From CAG-411 sp963643465 (lineage in GTDB: Bacteria; Bacillota; Clostridia; Lachnospirales; Lachnospiraceae), in contig CAVIJT010000005.1 in assembly GCA_963643465.1 (NCBI GenBank), positions 62,001 to 126,000 of the forward strand: 64,000 nt of DNA, read 5' to 3'. Both the position numbers and the translations under genes were made by a program. How positions within the stretch are numbered: the stretch's first letter is position 1; every line of letters begins with the position of its first letter. Shown here piece after piece: positions 9,440-18,247 of the stretch. Below the pieces are notes generated by a model that saw only the letters and a program-made list of their open reading frames with translations, had not been told where the DNA came from and ran no database searches.

Positions 9440-10138
9440 ATGGCATTATATGCAATGGGAGATTTTCATTTGGCATTTTCTGTGGATAAACCTATGGATC
9501 GGTTTGGCTGGGTGTGGAGAAAGCATGAAAAAAAGATTTTAAAACATTGCCAAAAACAAATACAGCCAGAGGACACATTGGTGATTACCGGAGATCATTC
9601 ATGGGGAAGAAATCTAAAAGAATGTGCCATTGATTTGGAGTTTATTTCTAATTTGCCCGGAAGAAAAATTTTACTTCGGGGAAATCATGATATGTTCTGG
9701 AATGCTAAAAAGACAGAGCAATTGAATACCATATTTGCAGATAAGCTCTTCTTTTTACAGAATAACTTTTTTCATTATGGAGAGTATGCGCTGGTAGGGA
9801 CAAAGGGCTATTGTTATGAAGGACTTGATTCTTATGAGCATTTTGAAAAAATACGAAATCGGGAATTAGACAGGTTGCGGGTTTCTTTTGAAAAAGCAAA
9901 GGAGGCTGGATACAAAAAATTTATTATGTTTTTGCATTATCCGCCAACTAGCATTGGGGAACAGGAAAGCCCCTTTACAAAAATGGCAAAAGAGTATGGT
10001 GCCGAGCAGGTCATATATTCCCACTGTCATGGAAAAGAGCGATTTGGAGATAGTTTTCAAGGAGAAGTAGATGGTATTTTCTATCGTTTGGTGTCTGGAG
10101 ATTATTTGAAATTCAGACCAGAGAAAGTGCTGGATTAA
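9440..10138 (+). CDS. Calcineurin-like metallophosphoesterase
   Basis: This 232-residue protein carries the metal-ligand motifs of the calcineurin-like superfamily in order: GDFHLAF near the N-terminus, GDHSWG, LRGNHDMFW, then HYPP and SHCHG near the C-terminus. These give the two-metal site (Asp, His, Asp, Asn, His, His). It probably hydrolyses a phosphoester in the cytoplasm; the substrate is unknown. Its ATG immediately follows the stop of the AI-2E gene, indicating coupling, but no functional link is obvious. Confidence 0.85.
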   Translation: MALYAMGDFHLAFSVDKPMDRFGWVWRKHEKKILKHCQKQIQPEDTLVITGDHSWGRNLKECAIDLEFISNLPGRKILLRGNHDMFWNAKKTEQLNTIFADKLFFLQNNFFHYGEYALVGTKGYCYEGLDSYEHFEKIRNRELDRLRVSFEKAKEAGYKKFIMFLHYPPTSIGEQESPFTKMAKEYGAEQVIYSHCHGKERFGDSFQGEVDGIFYRLVSGDYLKFRPEKVLD

Positions 10139-10227
10139 GATGGAAATGTGAAAAAGGCTTGTATAATAGTGAGTGATTATGTTACGATTGAGTATAAGCA
10201 GCAATCAAAAGATTTAGGAGGAATAAA

Positions 10228-10716
10228 ATGAAAGTAGCAATTATTATGGGGTCCACAAGTGACCTTGCAAAAGTAGAACCAGCAGTAGGAATTTTAAAAG
10301 AGTATGGTGTAGAAGTGAATGTTCGTTGCCTTTCTGCACATAGAGCCCATTTGGGATTGTCAGATTTTATTGAAGAATGTAATGGAAACGGAACAGAGGT
10401 TATTATTACAGCAGCAGGAATGGCAGCAGCACTTCCAGGAGTAGTGGCATCACAAACGGTACTTCCTGTTATTGGAGTACCTTTGTCTGGCTCTGTATTA
10501 GATGGTATGGATGCGTTGATGTCTATTGTACAGATGCCTTCTGGAATTCCAGTAGCAACAGTAGCTATCAATGGAAGCAAGAATGCGGCGTATTTGGCAC
10601 TTCAGATTATTGGAACAAAACATGTGGCAGTAAGAGAAAAATTATTGGCGGAGAGAAAAGAGATGGAAGAAAACGCCATGAAAGCAAATGAAGAAGTGAT
10701 AGCAAAGTTTCAGTAA
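10228..10716 (+). CDS. purE: N5-carboxyaminoimidazole ribonucleotide mutase PurE
   Basis: PurE interconverts N5-CAIR and CAIR in purine synthesis. The 162-residue sequence shows the class I PurE motifs: IIMGSTSDL at the N-terminus, VRCLSAHRAH near residue 35, ITAAGMAAALPGVVAS, VPLSGSVLDGMDALMSIVQMPSGIPVATVAI and NAAYLALQI. AGGAGG lies at a good distance. No other purine gene is adjacent, and no purine riboswitch was seen upstream. It ends before a bidirectional terminator. Confidence 0.95.
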   Translation: MKVAIIMGSTSDLAKVEPAVGILKEYGVEVNVRCLSAHRAHLGLSDFIEECNGNGTEVIITAAGMAAALPGVVASQTVLPVIGVPLSGSVLDGMDALMSIVQMPSGIPVATVAINGSKNAAYLALQIIGTKHVAVREKLLAERKEMEENAMKANEEVIAKFQ

Positions 10717-10731
10717 AAACAAGTATATGAT

Positions 10732-10780
10732 AACAGGGAGGTTACCCGTTTAAAATGTGGATAACTTCCCTGTTTTTTAT
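10732..10780. terminator. Bidirectional terminator between purE and azlD
   Basis: The stem AACAGGGAGGTTA pairs with TAACTTCCCTGTT (one wobble) and is flanked by T-rich sequence on the + side and A-rich sequence on the other. It serves both convergent units. Confidence 0.8.
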
Positions 10781-11100
10781 AAAAAAAGTTCTAATATAAA
10801 AACTACAGAACAGCACAATATAGCAACTTGAAACATTTGAACACCAAACCAAGCAGCGAGGATTCCTACAAGTAAAGCAGCAGCCCCACTAATTGGAGAT
10901 TGAGTAGCATCTAAAATTGCCGGAAAAGTCATAACCGTCAAAGTTACATAAGGTACATAGTATAAAAAGGACTGAAGAAACTGATTTTTTATTGGTTTTC
11001 GAATCAAAGTTAGTGGCAGAACACGAATAAGGTAGGTAGTAACTGCCATAACAAGAATATAAATATAATTGTTGGAAAGAAGATTATACATGGTTTTCAT
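10777..11100 (-). CDS. azlD: AzlD-family branched-chain amino acid exporter subunit
   Basis: This ~107-residue protein has four predicted membrane helices and the AzlD pattern TYLIRVLPLTLIRKPIKNQFLQSFLYYVPY. AzlCD pairs export branched-chain amino acids or analogues. It overlaps the 3' end of azlC by 17 bases, as usual for this pair. The annotated ATG abuts GAAAGG with no spacer. The second ATG (11091) has ~9 bases of spacing and may be the true start, giving 104 residues. Confidence 0.85.
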   Translation of the reverse strand: MKTMYNLLSNNYIYILVMAVTTYLIRVLPLTLIRKPIKNQFLQSFLYYVPYVTLTVMTFPAILDATQSPISGAAALLVGILAAWFGVQMFQVAILCCSVVFILELFL

Positions 11101-11809
11101 CCTTTCTTACAGGGAATAAAATTGCAGCACCACCGGAAATAGCAAGGGTCAATAAAATGATTCGCGTACTTTCTGGAATGGTGGCTAGTATAGGAAGTTT
11201 GGCTGCCACGTAACTGGCAAAAAAACTAATCACTACTAATGCGGCAATTACCTTATCTTTTCTGGCAGGTGGAATAAAGACTGCCAGAAACATACCATAT
11301 AATGCCACACTCAATGCACTGACAATGTTAGTGGGAAGTAAATTTCCCATAAGAATGCCAAGTGCAGTGCCAAATGCCCAAAAAGGAACCGAGGAAGTGG
11401 CTGCACCGTAGATATAATAAGGGTTGGCAGTTTCCGTACGGGCGATGGTAATGCCAAAGATTTCATCGGTGAGAAAAAATCCCATACCAAGACGATGTTT
11501 AAGAGGCATATTTTCAGCGGTGCGTTGGCTTAAAGCACAGGACATAAGAAAATATCTGGCATTGGCTACAAGGGTGGCAAGTGCCAATTCCAAATAGGTA
11601 GCACCTGCGGCGATTGCAGTGAAACCAGCATATTCCCCAGCAGATGCAATTTCAAGTAGGCTGGCAAGGAAACCTTGAAATACGGTTAGACCTGCATGGT
11701 GCGCAGCAATTCCAAGAGAAAAGGAGACGGCAAAGTAGCCAAGTCCAATGGGAAATCCATGTTTGAGTCCTAAAAAATAATCGGATTTTTGTAATTTTAT
11801 TTGTTTCAT
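11084..11809 (-). CDS. azlC: AzlC-family branched-chain amino acid exporter subunit
   Basis: This 241-residue integral membrane protein has about six to seven hydrophobic helices and AzlC motifs: GFPIGLGYFAVSFSLG near residue 17, FLASLLEIASAGEYAG, LVANARYFLMSCALSQ and DEIFGI. It forms the large subunit of the AzlCD exporter with the overlapping downstream azlD. No Lrp-type regulator gene is adjacent. Confidence 0.9.
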   Translation of the reverse strand: MKQIKLQKSDYFLGLKHGFPIGLGYFAVSFSLGIAAHHAGLTVFQGFLASLLEIASAGEYAGFTAIAAGATYLELALATLVANARYFLMSCALSQRTAENMPLKHRLGMGFFLTDEIFGITIARTETANPYYIYGAATSSVPFWAFGTALGILMGNLLPTNIVSALSVALYGMFLAVFIPPARKDKVIAALVVISFFASYVAAKLPILATIPESTRIILLTLAISGGAAILFPVRKDENHV

Positions 11810-11894
11810 AGTAAATTCCTCGTTTAGTATTTCTGATAAATGGTGACCTGTTATAGTGTAAAGAGTTTGAAGAAAAAAAGCAAGGTGCTTATTG

Positions 11895-11916
11895 GGGAGG
11901 GTTCTGAATCGTTACG
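11895..11916 (+). repeat. Partial copy of the 61.2-61.4 kb inverted-repeat element end
   Basis: GGGGAGGGTTCTGAAT matches the right end of the element at 61406-61428 apart from one extra G there, and continues with a TTAC-like tail. No matching left end was seen nearby, so it is a half-copy or remnant between azlC and the ttcA-like gene. Confidence 0.45.
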
Positions 11917-11977
11917 ATAGAGGTGTCATTTGTTCTAGGATTGTCTAGTGGATTTTAGAAGCAGAGGAGGAAATCAT

Positions 11978-12682
11978 GTGAAACTACAGAAATTATACAG
12001 TTATTTAAGACAGGCAGTAGATGATTACCATATGTTACAGGAGGGAGACAAGATAGCAATTGGTATTTCTGGCGGAAAAGATTCTCTTACTTTGCTTTAT
12101 GGCTTAGCAGGGCTGCAAAAATTTTATCCCAAAAAGATTTCTCTTGTGGCAATTACCGTAGATTTAGGGTACGATTCCTTTGATGTAAGTAAAATTAAAA
12201 ATCTGTGCAATGAGCTAAAAGTGGAGTATTACGTGGTACATACAAAGATTAATGAAATGCTTGGAGAAGGACAATGTTCTTTATGTGCCAGACTTCGAAA
12301 AGGAGCATTGAATGACAAGGCAAAAGAACTTGGTTGTAATAAAATTGCATATGCTCATAACATGGATGATGTAATTGAAACGATGTTGTTGTCTCTTATT
12401 TATGAGGGACGCTTTTCTACGTTTTATCCAGTTACTTATTTGGATGGAAATGATTTTTCTTTGATTCGCCCCCTGATTTATGCGCCACTTTCGGACATTG
12501 TGGGATTTCAACATAAATATCAGCTTCCAGTATGCAAAAATCCATGTCCTTTTTCTCATGCCACACAGCGCAATTATGTGAGAGATTTACTAAAAGAAAT
12601 CAATCATCATGCACCCGGAGTACGAAAGCGCATGATGACTGCAATAAAAGACGGAAAAATTCCGGAATGGATTATAAAATGA
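11978..12682 (+). CDS. TtcA-like tRNA 2-thiocytidine biosynthesis family ATPase
   Basis: This 234-residue N-type ATP pyrophosphatase has the PP-loop SGGKDS near residue 34. A CSLCARLRKG motif near residue 100 and the C-terminal PCPFSHATQRNYVRD segment hold the cysteines that in TtcA bind an iron-sulphur cluster. TtcA thiolates cytidine 32 of tRNA; related enzymes in Firmicutes are less well assigned, so only the family is claimed. The open frame extends to a GTG at 11948. The GTG at 11978 is preceded by AGAGGAGG at 9 bases and the protein then begins at the conserved KLQKLYSYLRQAVDDY, so 11978 is chosen. Confidence 0.82.
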   Translation: MKLQKLYSYLRQAVDDYHMLQEGDKIAIGISGGKDSLTLLYGLAGLQKFYPKKISLVAITVDLGYDSFDVSKIKNLCNELKVEYYVVHTKINEMLGEGQCSLCARLRKGALNDKAKELGCNKIAYAHNMDDVIETMLLSLIYEGRFSTFYPVTYLDGNDFSLIRPLIYAPLSDIVGFQHKYQLPVCKNPCPFSHATQRNYVRDLLKEINHHAPGVRKRMMTAIKDGKIPEWIIK

Positions 12683-12729
12683 TACCTAAAGTTTATATGA
12701 AGGATATGGTGGTGCAGCAAGCGTGTTTA

Positions 12730-13425
12730 CTATGGGATAAAGTTTGCAAATAGGCTGGCTGCCACAACGGTGAGAATTCCGGAAACTACAATGGATAAAC
12801 TACTCATCGCTCCTTCAATTTCTCCCATTTCCATTGCGCGGGCAGTTCCCATTGCGTGAGAGGAACTTCCAATCGCGATACCTTTTGCGATCGGATCAGT
12901 AATGCGAAAGAGTTTACATACGGATTCAGCCATAATATTTCCTAAAAGTCCGGTAATAACAATGACAGCAACAGTAATTGGCACATAACCGCCTAATTCT
13001 TCTGATACGCCCATACCAATAGCGGTGGTAATAGATTTTGGAAGAAAACTGACGTAATTTTTGTGGTCAAAACCAAAGAAAAGAGCTAGTAACAGTACGC
13101 TGATTAAACTTGTGAAAACACCGGAGCAGATTCCTATAAGAACTGCCCGATAATTTTGTTTTAATAAAGTAAACTGTTCATATAGGGGAACCGCAAGGCA
13201 AATGGTGGCAGGCGTGAGCAGGTAACTAATGTATTTACTGCTTTCATAATAAACGTCATAATCAATCTGGAATACTACCAAAAAGGCAATGGTTAATACA
13301 ATGGAAATTAATAGAGGATTGCATAAGGCAAAATTCCATTTTTTCTTTAATAAAGTTCCCAACCAATAGGAAAACAGACTGATACAAACTCCGAAAAAAA
13401 CCGAATGTTCAAAAAAGCTATTCAT
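12730..13425 (-). CDS. lrgB: LrgB/CidB-family membrane protein
   Basis: This 231-residue membrane protein has about six helices and LrgB motifs: SYLLTPATICLAVPLYEQ, PKSITTAIGMGVSEELGG and GSSSHAMGTARAMEMGEIEGAMSS (split in the family around the SHAMGT core). LrgAB modulates murein hydrolase activity or exports small metabolites such as pyruvate in other Firmicutes. It overlaps the 3' end of lrgA by 8 bases and has an AAAGGAG ribosome site inside lrgA. It is convergent with the ttcA-like gene; 47 bases separate them without a clear terminator. Confidence 0.9.
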   Translation of the reverse strand: MNSFFEHSVFFGVCISLFSYWLGTLLKKKWNFALCNPLLISIVLTIAFLVVFQIDYDVYYESSKYISYLLTPATICLAVPLYEQFTLLKQNYRAVLIGICSGVFTSLISVLLLALFFGFDHKNYVSFLPKSITTAIGMGVSEELGGYVPITVAVIVITGLLGNIMAESVCKLFRITDPIAKGIAIGSSSHAMGTARAMEMGEIEGAMSSLSIVVSGILTVVAASLFANFIP

Positions 13426-13780
13426 GTTTTTTCTCCTTTCCCAAGCGAATGACCGCTTGTGTTATGCGTCCTGAGACTACCATAACAAGTACGGTAGTTG
13501 TTACCATAATAATCACATAAGGAATCCATTGGGCTTTTATAATATTCCAACTATCTAATACTCCAACTGCCGCAGGAATGAACAAAATTGGCATAATCTC
13601 TACCAGAAAAATACTGGTTTCTTTAATAGCATGTAAAGGGATAATATGAAATTCCAGACATAAAAACAAAATGAAAATACCGTAAATACTTGCTGGAATA
13701 GGAAGGGGAAGAATGGTATTTAAAAGTTCCCCTGCAAAAGCAATGAGTAAAATAATTAAAAATTGTTTGATATATTTCAA
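13418..13780 (-). CDS. lrgA: LrgA/CidA-family holin-like protein
   Basis: This 120-residue, four-helix membrane protein of the CidA/LrgA family contains the typical stretch FAGELLNTILPLPIPASIYG and then EMPILFIPAAVGVL-like sequence. It partners lrgB, which it overlaps. The start is a TTG at 13780, seven bases after AGGAGG; no better ATG exists. No LytSR-type regulator is adjacent. Confidence 0.88.
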   Translation of the reverse strand: MKYIKQFLIILLIAFAGELLNTILPLPIPASIYGIFILFLCLEFHIIPLHAIKETSIFLVEIMPILFIPAAVGVLDSWNIIKAQWIPYVIIMVTTTVLVMVVSGRITQAVIRLGKEKKHE

Positions 13781-13920
13781 AATGAAACCTCCTTTATCCT
13801 GTTATCCTATCATATAGTATACACTTTTTTTGTGAGGGCGCGTGTATTTTTTAAAATAAAATAGAGTTTTTATAAAATACAATAACTGGGAGAGAATACT
13901 GTAAAAAATTACAAAAAGGT

Positions 13921-13949
13921 TTGCAAAAAGAAAAATACCATGCTATAAT
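13921..13949 (+). promoter_or_regulatory. Sigma-A promoter of the type VII-like operon
   Basis: TTGCAA and TATAAT are separated by exactly 17 bases, and TGC directly before the -10 gives an extended -10. Transcription would start near 13956, leaving a ~97-nt leader before the essC-like ATG. The leader contains a GACACA...TGTGTC inverted pair (about 13963 to 14018). Confidence 0.75.
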
Positions 13950-14052
13950 GCCAACTGTTTTTGACACAAGGCGAGTAGAAACCGTATTAAGGTTAGGAAA
14001 AAGCAAAAAATGTGTCTTTGTATAGTAGGATGTTGGAGGAAAAAGTATCAGT

Positions 14053-17000
14053 ATGAGACAAGTATTGATGATAGTTACAAAAGAGGGGTGCAGGGAAATG
14101 ATGTTTCCCAAAACAGCCTCCTCTTTTTCTTTTTATATAGCAAATGAAAATACACAAGAAGAAAAGATTTCTTTGTATCAGAAAGAGGGACGTTGGAGTT
14201 TTAGAGCCAATGTAAAAGGATTTTTGAAATTAATATGGGGCAACACTGGGGAAAGTTTTTGTGTTGGTGAGCAGAAAATGTGGGAGTATATAGACAAGAA
14301 GGGAAAGCGGATTGTATTTTTAACCTTTGGAAAGAAACAAGAGGAGACAAGATTTCAATATTATATAGCAGGAGAAACAGAAGAAATTACCATAGGAAAG
14401 AACAAAGAAAATACCATTTCTTATGATTGCATGGGGTTAATGTCTAGCTTACATGCGGTGGTAAAGTGGACAGGTGGAGATTGGAAAATTTATGATAAAA
14501 GTAAAAACGGTATTTTTTTAGAGGGAAAGCGAATTTATAAACAAAAGAAACTTACATATGGGGACTGTATAGAAGTATTTGGGTTAAAGATCGTGTTTTT
14601 TGGAAGGATTCTTGGAATAGAAAAGAGAGAACCGTTGTATGTACGGATGGAAAAACATTATTGGTGGGAACCGGATGTATCTCAGAAGGAAGTTCATTCC
14701 TTGGGGGATGGAGTGGAAGTTCTTTCTTTGATAGATAAAGAATTGTCAGATGGGGGATATAAAAAAGAAACAAAAATAACAACCATTTCTTTAGAGGGGA
14801 ATGGGGAAACGCAAAGGGAGAGGAGGGGACAACCGACTCTCTTTTTTGCAATTGGACCAATTAAAATGCTGTATGATGGCAAAGGAAGGAAAACAAAAAA
14901 GGCATACGAGGAGCAGGAGTTTGCACGTTGGAAAGCAGAGCAAAAGGCAAAAATCATGACAGCCTATGAAGAAGAGGAGAAACGTTGGAGAAAAGAAAAT
15001 GGAAGTATTTTGGAATGGTTAGACTCAGATAATTGGAGAGAAGAAGTTTGGCAGCAGGCAAATGCAGATACTTTGTGGCTTACTTTGGGAATAGGAAAAA
15101 GGAAATCAGAACTTGTGTATTCTATGGAACAAGTAACCTGTAAAAGAGAAAAAGAAGAACTAAAAAAATGGGTAAAATTTCATGAATGGCATGAGCAGGT
15201 GCCGGTAGGAGTGGATTTTTTTCAGTGTAAGCAGTTGGAAATTGTAGGGGAAACTGCATGGAAGATGCTACAGGGAATGCTCATACAGATTGCTATTGCC
15301 ATTCCATATACAAAACTTCGGATTGTATGTTTGGCAAAACCGGAAAATACAGTGGCAAGAGACATTCGCTGGCTGCCTCATGTTTGGGCAAAAGACCAAG
15401 AATATCGGTATTATGCCACAAATAAAGAGCAGGTTCCTTCTTTGTTTTCTAAATTAGAAAAGGAGGAGATGTGCCATACATTAGTTCTTGTAGAAGAGCG
15501 GACATGGCTTGATGAGATAGAATGGCAGTATACATATGGGCAAAAAGGGTATTCTTTTTGGTTTTTAGTGGATAAACAAAAAAATAATTCAGGCTTGTGT
15601 GGACAACGTCTTATAATTGGGAAAGAGGGAGTCACTTTTTTTAGAGAAGGAAGAAAGGAGCAGGAGTTTGCACCACAGTATTTGAATGAGAAAAAGTGGA
15701 AGAGTTGGTTACAAAAAATAAATCGTTTGCGAATTGGAAAGAGACAGCAGATATTTTCTGGAGAAATTGGATTGTTTCAAATATATACAAGAGAGAAGCG
15801 GGAAAAAAGAGCTATACTTAAGCGTTGGAATTGCAATCGAACCAGTGAGGGAATATGTGCCTATTTAGGAGTGGACGAAAAAGAGACTCCAGTAATTCTT
15901 AATATTCAAGAGAAACAACAAGGTCCTCATGGACTGATTGCAGGAACCACAGGCGCAGGAAAAAGTATTCTTTTACAAACGTTTGTGCTTTCCTTGGCTA
16001 TGGAATATTCACCGAAACAGTTGCAATTTGTGTTGATTGATTATAAAGGTGGCGATATGGCAACACCGCTTAGGGAGCTTCCTCATGTAGTGGGAACGCT
16101 TACGAACTTACAGCCGCAATTGTTAAGACGGGGACTGTCTGCGATACAGAGTGAAATCGAGAGAAGGCAGCAGTTGCTAGCGGAGAAACAGCTTTCGCAC
16201 ATAGATTGCTACAACGAGCAGATGGAGAGTGGGAATGAAAAAGCAGTGCCACATTTATGTGTAGTAGTGGATGAATTTGCGGAGCTTACAACGGCTGCTC
16301 CGTATTTTTTAGAAGGATTGTTAAAGGTTTCACGAGTTGGTCGGAGTCTTGGTATACATTTGATTTTGGCTACCCAGAAACCGGAAGGAACCATAACTCC
16401 TCATATTTGGACAAACAGTAGATTTCATCTTTGCCTTATGGTTCAGTCAGAGAAGGACAGTTTCGAAATGCTACGTCGAAAGGATGCTGCAACCATAACG
16501 GTTCCAGGGGAAGCCTTTTTACAGGTAGGAACAGAAAATGTAGGAAAAAAGATACGAGTAGCACATGCAGGTGCTTTGGTAGAAAAAGAAAGTTGTGTTA
16601 CTTGCCTTTTGGAAGATGGAACAAAAGTAGAAAAAGCAAAAGAGGAAACAAATATGTACACTCAGCGGGAGGAATTGGTTGGTCTGTTGACAGAGTGTGC
16701 AAAAGACAGCGGGATAGAGAAACAGCATCTTTGGATGCCGTTACTTTCTAATAGAATTTCTCGTACAGAGAGTCAAAAATGGAAAAACAATGGTATTTAT
16801 CTTGGATGGTGTGATATTCCTAAAAACCAAAAACAAATGCCTTTAATAATAGAAGAAAGACAATTTGGAAATATGGCAGTTCTTGGAGAAGTGGGGCGTG
16901 GAAAAACTACCTGTTTAAAAACGATTCTATGGGAATTAACCCATAATTTTTTGGAAAGAAAACAGTGGATATTTCTTTGTGATTTTGATGGAGAATTTGG

Positions 17001-18189
17001 AAAAGAAGAAAAGGTTCCATGGACAGGGGCAATTGTTAGGAATGAGACAGAGTTTGAAAAAATGTTGTATTTTCTGGTAGGCGAGTATGAGAAAAGACGG
17101 GAAAATTGGAATCCCCAAACCCCCATGTTATGGGTATGTATTGACTCTATGGAAACAATGCGAAAACAGACAGGGGATGGGCATATGGAAGAACTTTCTA
17201 TGTTAGTCCGGGAAGGAAAAAAATATGGTATTACCTTTGTAGTTTTGGCGCAGTCATATGGACTTCGCGGAATTCCAAGTGCATGGAAAAAGAATATGGT
17301 TCATCAACTGGTATTTTCTAAAAATTGTGAAGAAAGAAGAAATTGTTATCCACAAAAGGAATTACCGGAAAGTACCAGCTCTTGTCAGGGACGTGGCATC
17401 ACAAAGGTAGAGGATATGATAGTGGAATTTCAAGGCGTTTATGTAGAAGAAGAAACATATCACCATTGGCTTTTGAATATTCCAAAAGAAGAAAAGGAAA
17501 TGCCGTTTGTACTGTTACCGGAAATTCTTGATTATAGCATGTTTCGAAAAATGGAAAAAGCATGTCAGATGCAGGATTATTTTTCGATTGGCTGCCGAGA
17601 ATTAGATGGAAGTGTGTTTCCGTTACCTTTACAGGGGTTAGAGCATTTTTTATTGGTAGGAAAAAAAGAAGAAGATTTGGAAACGCCTTTATATACATTT
17701 CTTTTGGAATTAAAGAGAAAAAAGGTGCCTTGTTTATTGATTGGAAAGAGTCAGTCAAAAAGCGTGAAGTTTGCAGAAAAGCACAGAATTCCGGTGATTC
17801 GGGAAATGGAATGGGAAGAAGAAAAATTATCTATAGAAACCAATGGATGGGTGTTTGTGGAAGATTTTTTAAGTTGGGTAAAAAACAATGGAGACTGGAT
17901 GTTTGAAATGCTGCAGAAAAAGAAAGAAATTACTTGGGTGGCAGTTTGCAAGGCAGAAGAGTTTCGGCTATTGCGAAAATATCCGGCTTTTCGATATATG
18001 GCAGAAGGTCAGCAAGGCATTTATATAGGAAGTGGAATACGAGAACAATCCTTTTTTGATACCGGTATTTTGCCAAGAACATGGGAAAATTACATGTCCC
18101 AGCAGGAAATCGGATTAGCATTTTTTTATAAAAAAATGCAGTTAGTCCATTTTCCAAATATAAGTAATGGGGAAGCAGAACTTACATGA
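14053..18189 (+). CDS. EssC-like FHA/FtsK-SpoIIIE ATPase of a type VII secretion-like system, lacking TM helices
   Basis: This 1378-residue protein has the EssC/YukB layout: an N-terminal region (1-100), an FHA domain at ~110-185 (IGKNKENTISYD, SSLHAVV, KNGIFLEG), an EssC-type linker and DUF-like ATPase (~260-560), then FtsK/SpoIIIE domains. The first has Walker A G631-TTGAGKS-638 and Walker B LCVVVDEFAEL. The second has Walker A G945-EVGRGKT-952 and Walker B LWVCIDSMETM. A third (~1180-1378) is degenerate. EssC is the motor of Firmicutes type VIIb export. Unlike canonical EssC, no pair of ~20-residue hydrophobic helices is present between the FHA and linker; only FFAIGPIKMLY remains before a charged stretch. 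It heads an operon with LytTR, EsaB-like and small helical proteins. GGAGG precedes the start by 13 bases; an ATG at 14098 is a weaker alternative. Confidence 0.88.
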   Translation: MRQVLMIVTKEGCREMMFPKTASSFSFYIANENTQEEKISLYQKEGRWSFRANVKGFLKLIWGNTGESFCVGEQKMWEYIDKKGKRIVFLTFGKKQEETRFQYYIAGETEEITIGKNKENTISYDCMGLMSSLHAVVKWTGGDWKIYDKSKNGIFLEGKRIYKQKKLTYGDCIEVFGLKIVFFGRILGIEKREPLYVRMEKHYWWEPDVSQKEVHSLGDGVEVLSLIDKELSDGGYKKETKITTISLEGNGETQRERRGQPTLFFAIGPIKMLYDGKGRKTKKAYEEQEFARWKAEQKAKIMTAYEEEEKRWRKENGSILEWLDSDNWREEVWQQANADTLWLTLGIGKRKSELVYSMEQVTCKREKEELKKWVKFHEWHEQVPVGVDFFQCKQLEIVGETAWKMLQGMLIQIAIAIPYTKLRIVCLAKPENTVARDIRWLPHVWAKDQEYRYYATNKEQVPSLFSKLEKEEMCHTLVLVEERTWLDEIEWQYTYGQKGYSFWFLVDKQKNNSGLCGQRLIIGKEGVTFFREGRKEQEFAPQYLNEKKWKSWLQKINRLRIGKRQQIFSGEIGLFQIYTREKREKRAILKRWNCNRTSEGICAYLGVDEKETPVILNIQEKQQGPHGLIAGTTGAGKSILLQTFVLSLAMEYSPKQLQFVLIDYKGGDMATPLRELPHVVGTLTNLQPQLLRRGLSAIQSEIERRQQLLAEKQLSHIDCYNEQMESGNEKAVPHLCVVVDEFAELTTAAPYFLEGLLKVSRVGRSLGIHLILATQKPEGTITPHIWTNSRFHLCLMVQSEKDSFEMLRRKDAATITVPGEAFLQVGTENVGKKIRVAHAGALVEKESCVTCLLEDGTKVEKAKEETNMYTQREELVGLLTECAKDSGIEKQHLWMPLLSNRISRTESQKWKNNGIYLGWCDIPKNQKQMPLIIEERQFGNMAVLGEVGRGKTTCLKTILWELTHNFLERKQWIFLCDFDGEFGKEEKVPWTGAIVRNETEFEKMLYFLVGEYEKRRENWNPQTPMLWVCIDSMETMRKQTGDGHMEELSMLVREGKKYGITFVVLAQSYGLRGIPSAWKKNMVHQLVFSKNCEERRNCYPQKELPESTSSCQGRGITKVEDMIVEFQGVYVEEETYHHWLLNIPKEEKEMPFVLLPEILDYSMFRKMEKACQMQDYFSIGCRELDGSVFPLPLQGLEHFLLVGKKEEDLETPLYTFLLELKRKKVPCLLIGKSQSKSVKFAEKHRIPVIREMEWEEEKLSIETNGWVFVEDFLSWVKNNGDWMFEMLQKKKEITWVAVCKAEEFRLLRKYPAFRYMAEGQQGIYIGSGIREQSFFDTGILPRTWENYMSQQEIGLAFFYKKMQLVHFPNISNGEAELT

Positions 18190-18247
18190 TAAAAACGCAG
18201 ATTGCCTTATTGTAGGCGTATTTTCAAGAATATATAGGAGCAAACGT

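Noticed and set aside
10139..10227. Purine riboswitch or clear promoter upstream of purE
   Set aside because: A TATAAT is present at 10162 but without a -35, and no purine aptamer core or pairing pattern was found.
14053..18189. Plain FtsK/SpoIIIE DNA translocase
   Set aside because: The FHA domain, multiple tandem ATPase domains, absence of the gamma DNA-binding domain, and the EsaB-like neighbour fit EssC instead.
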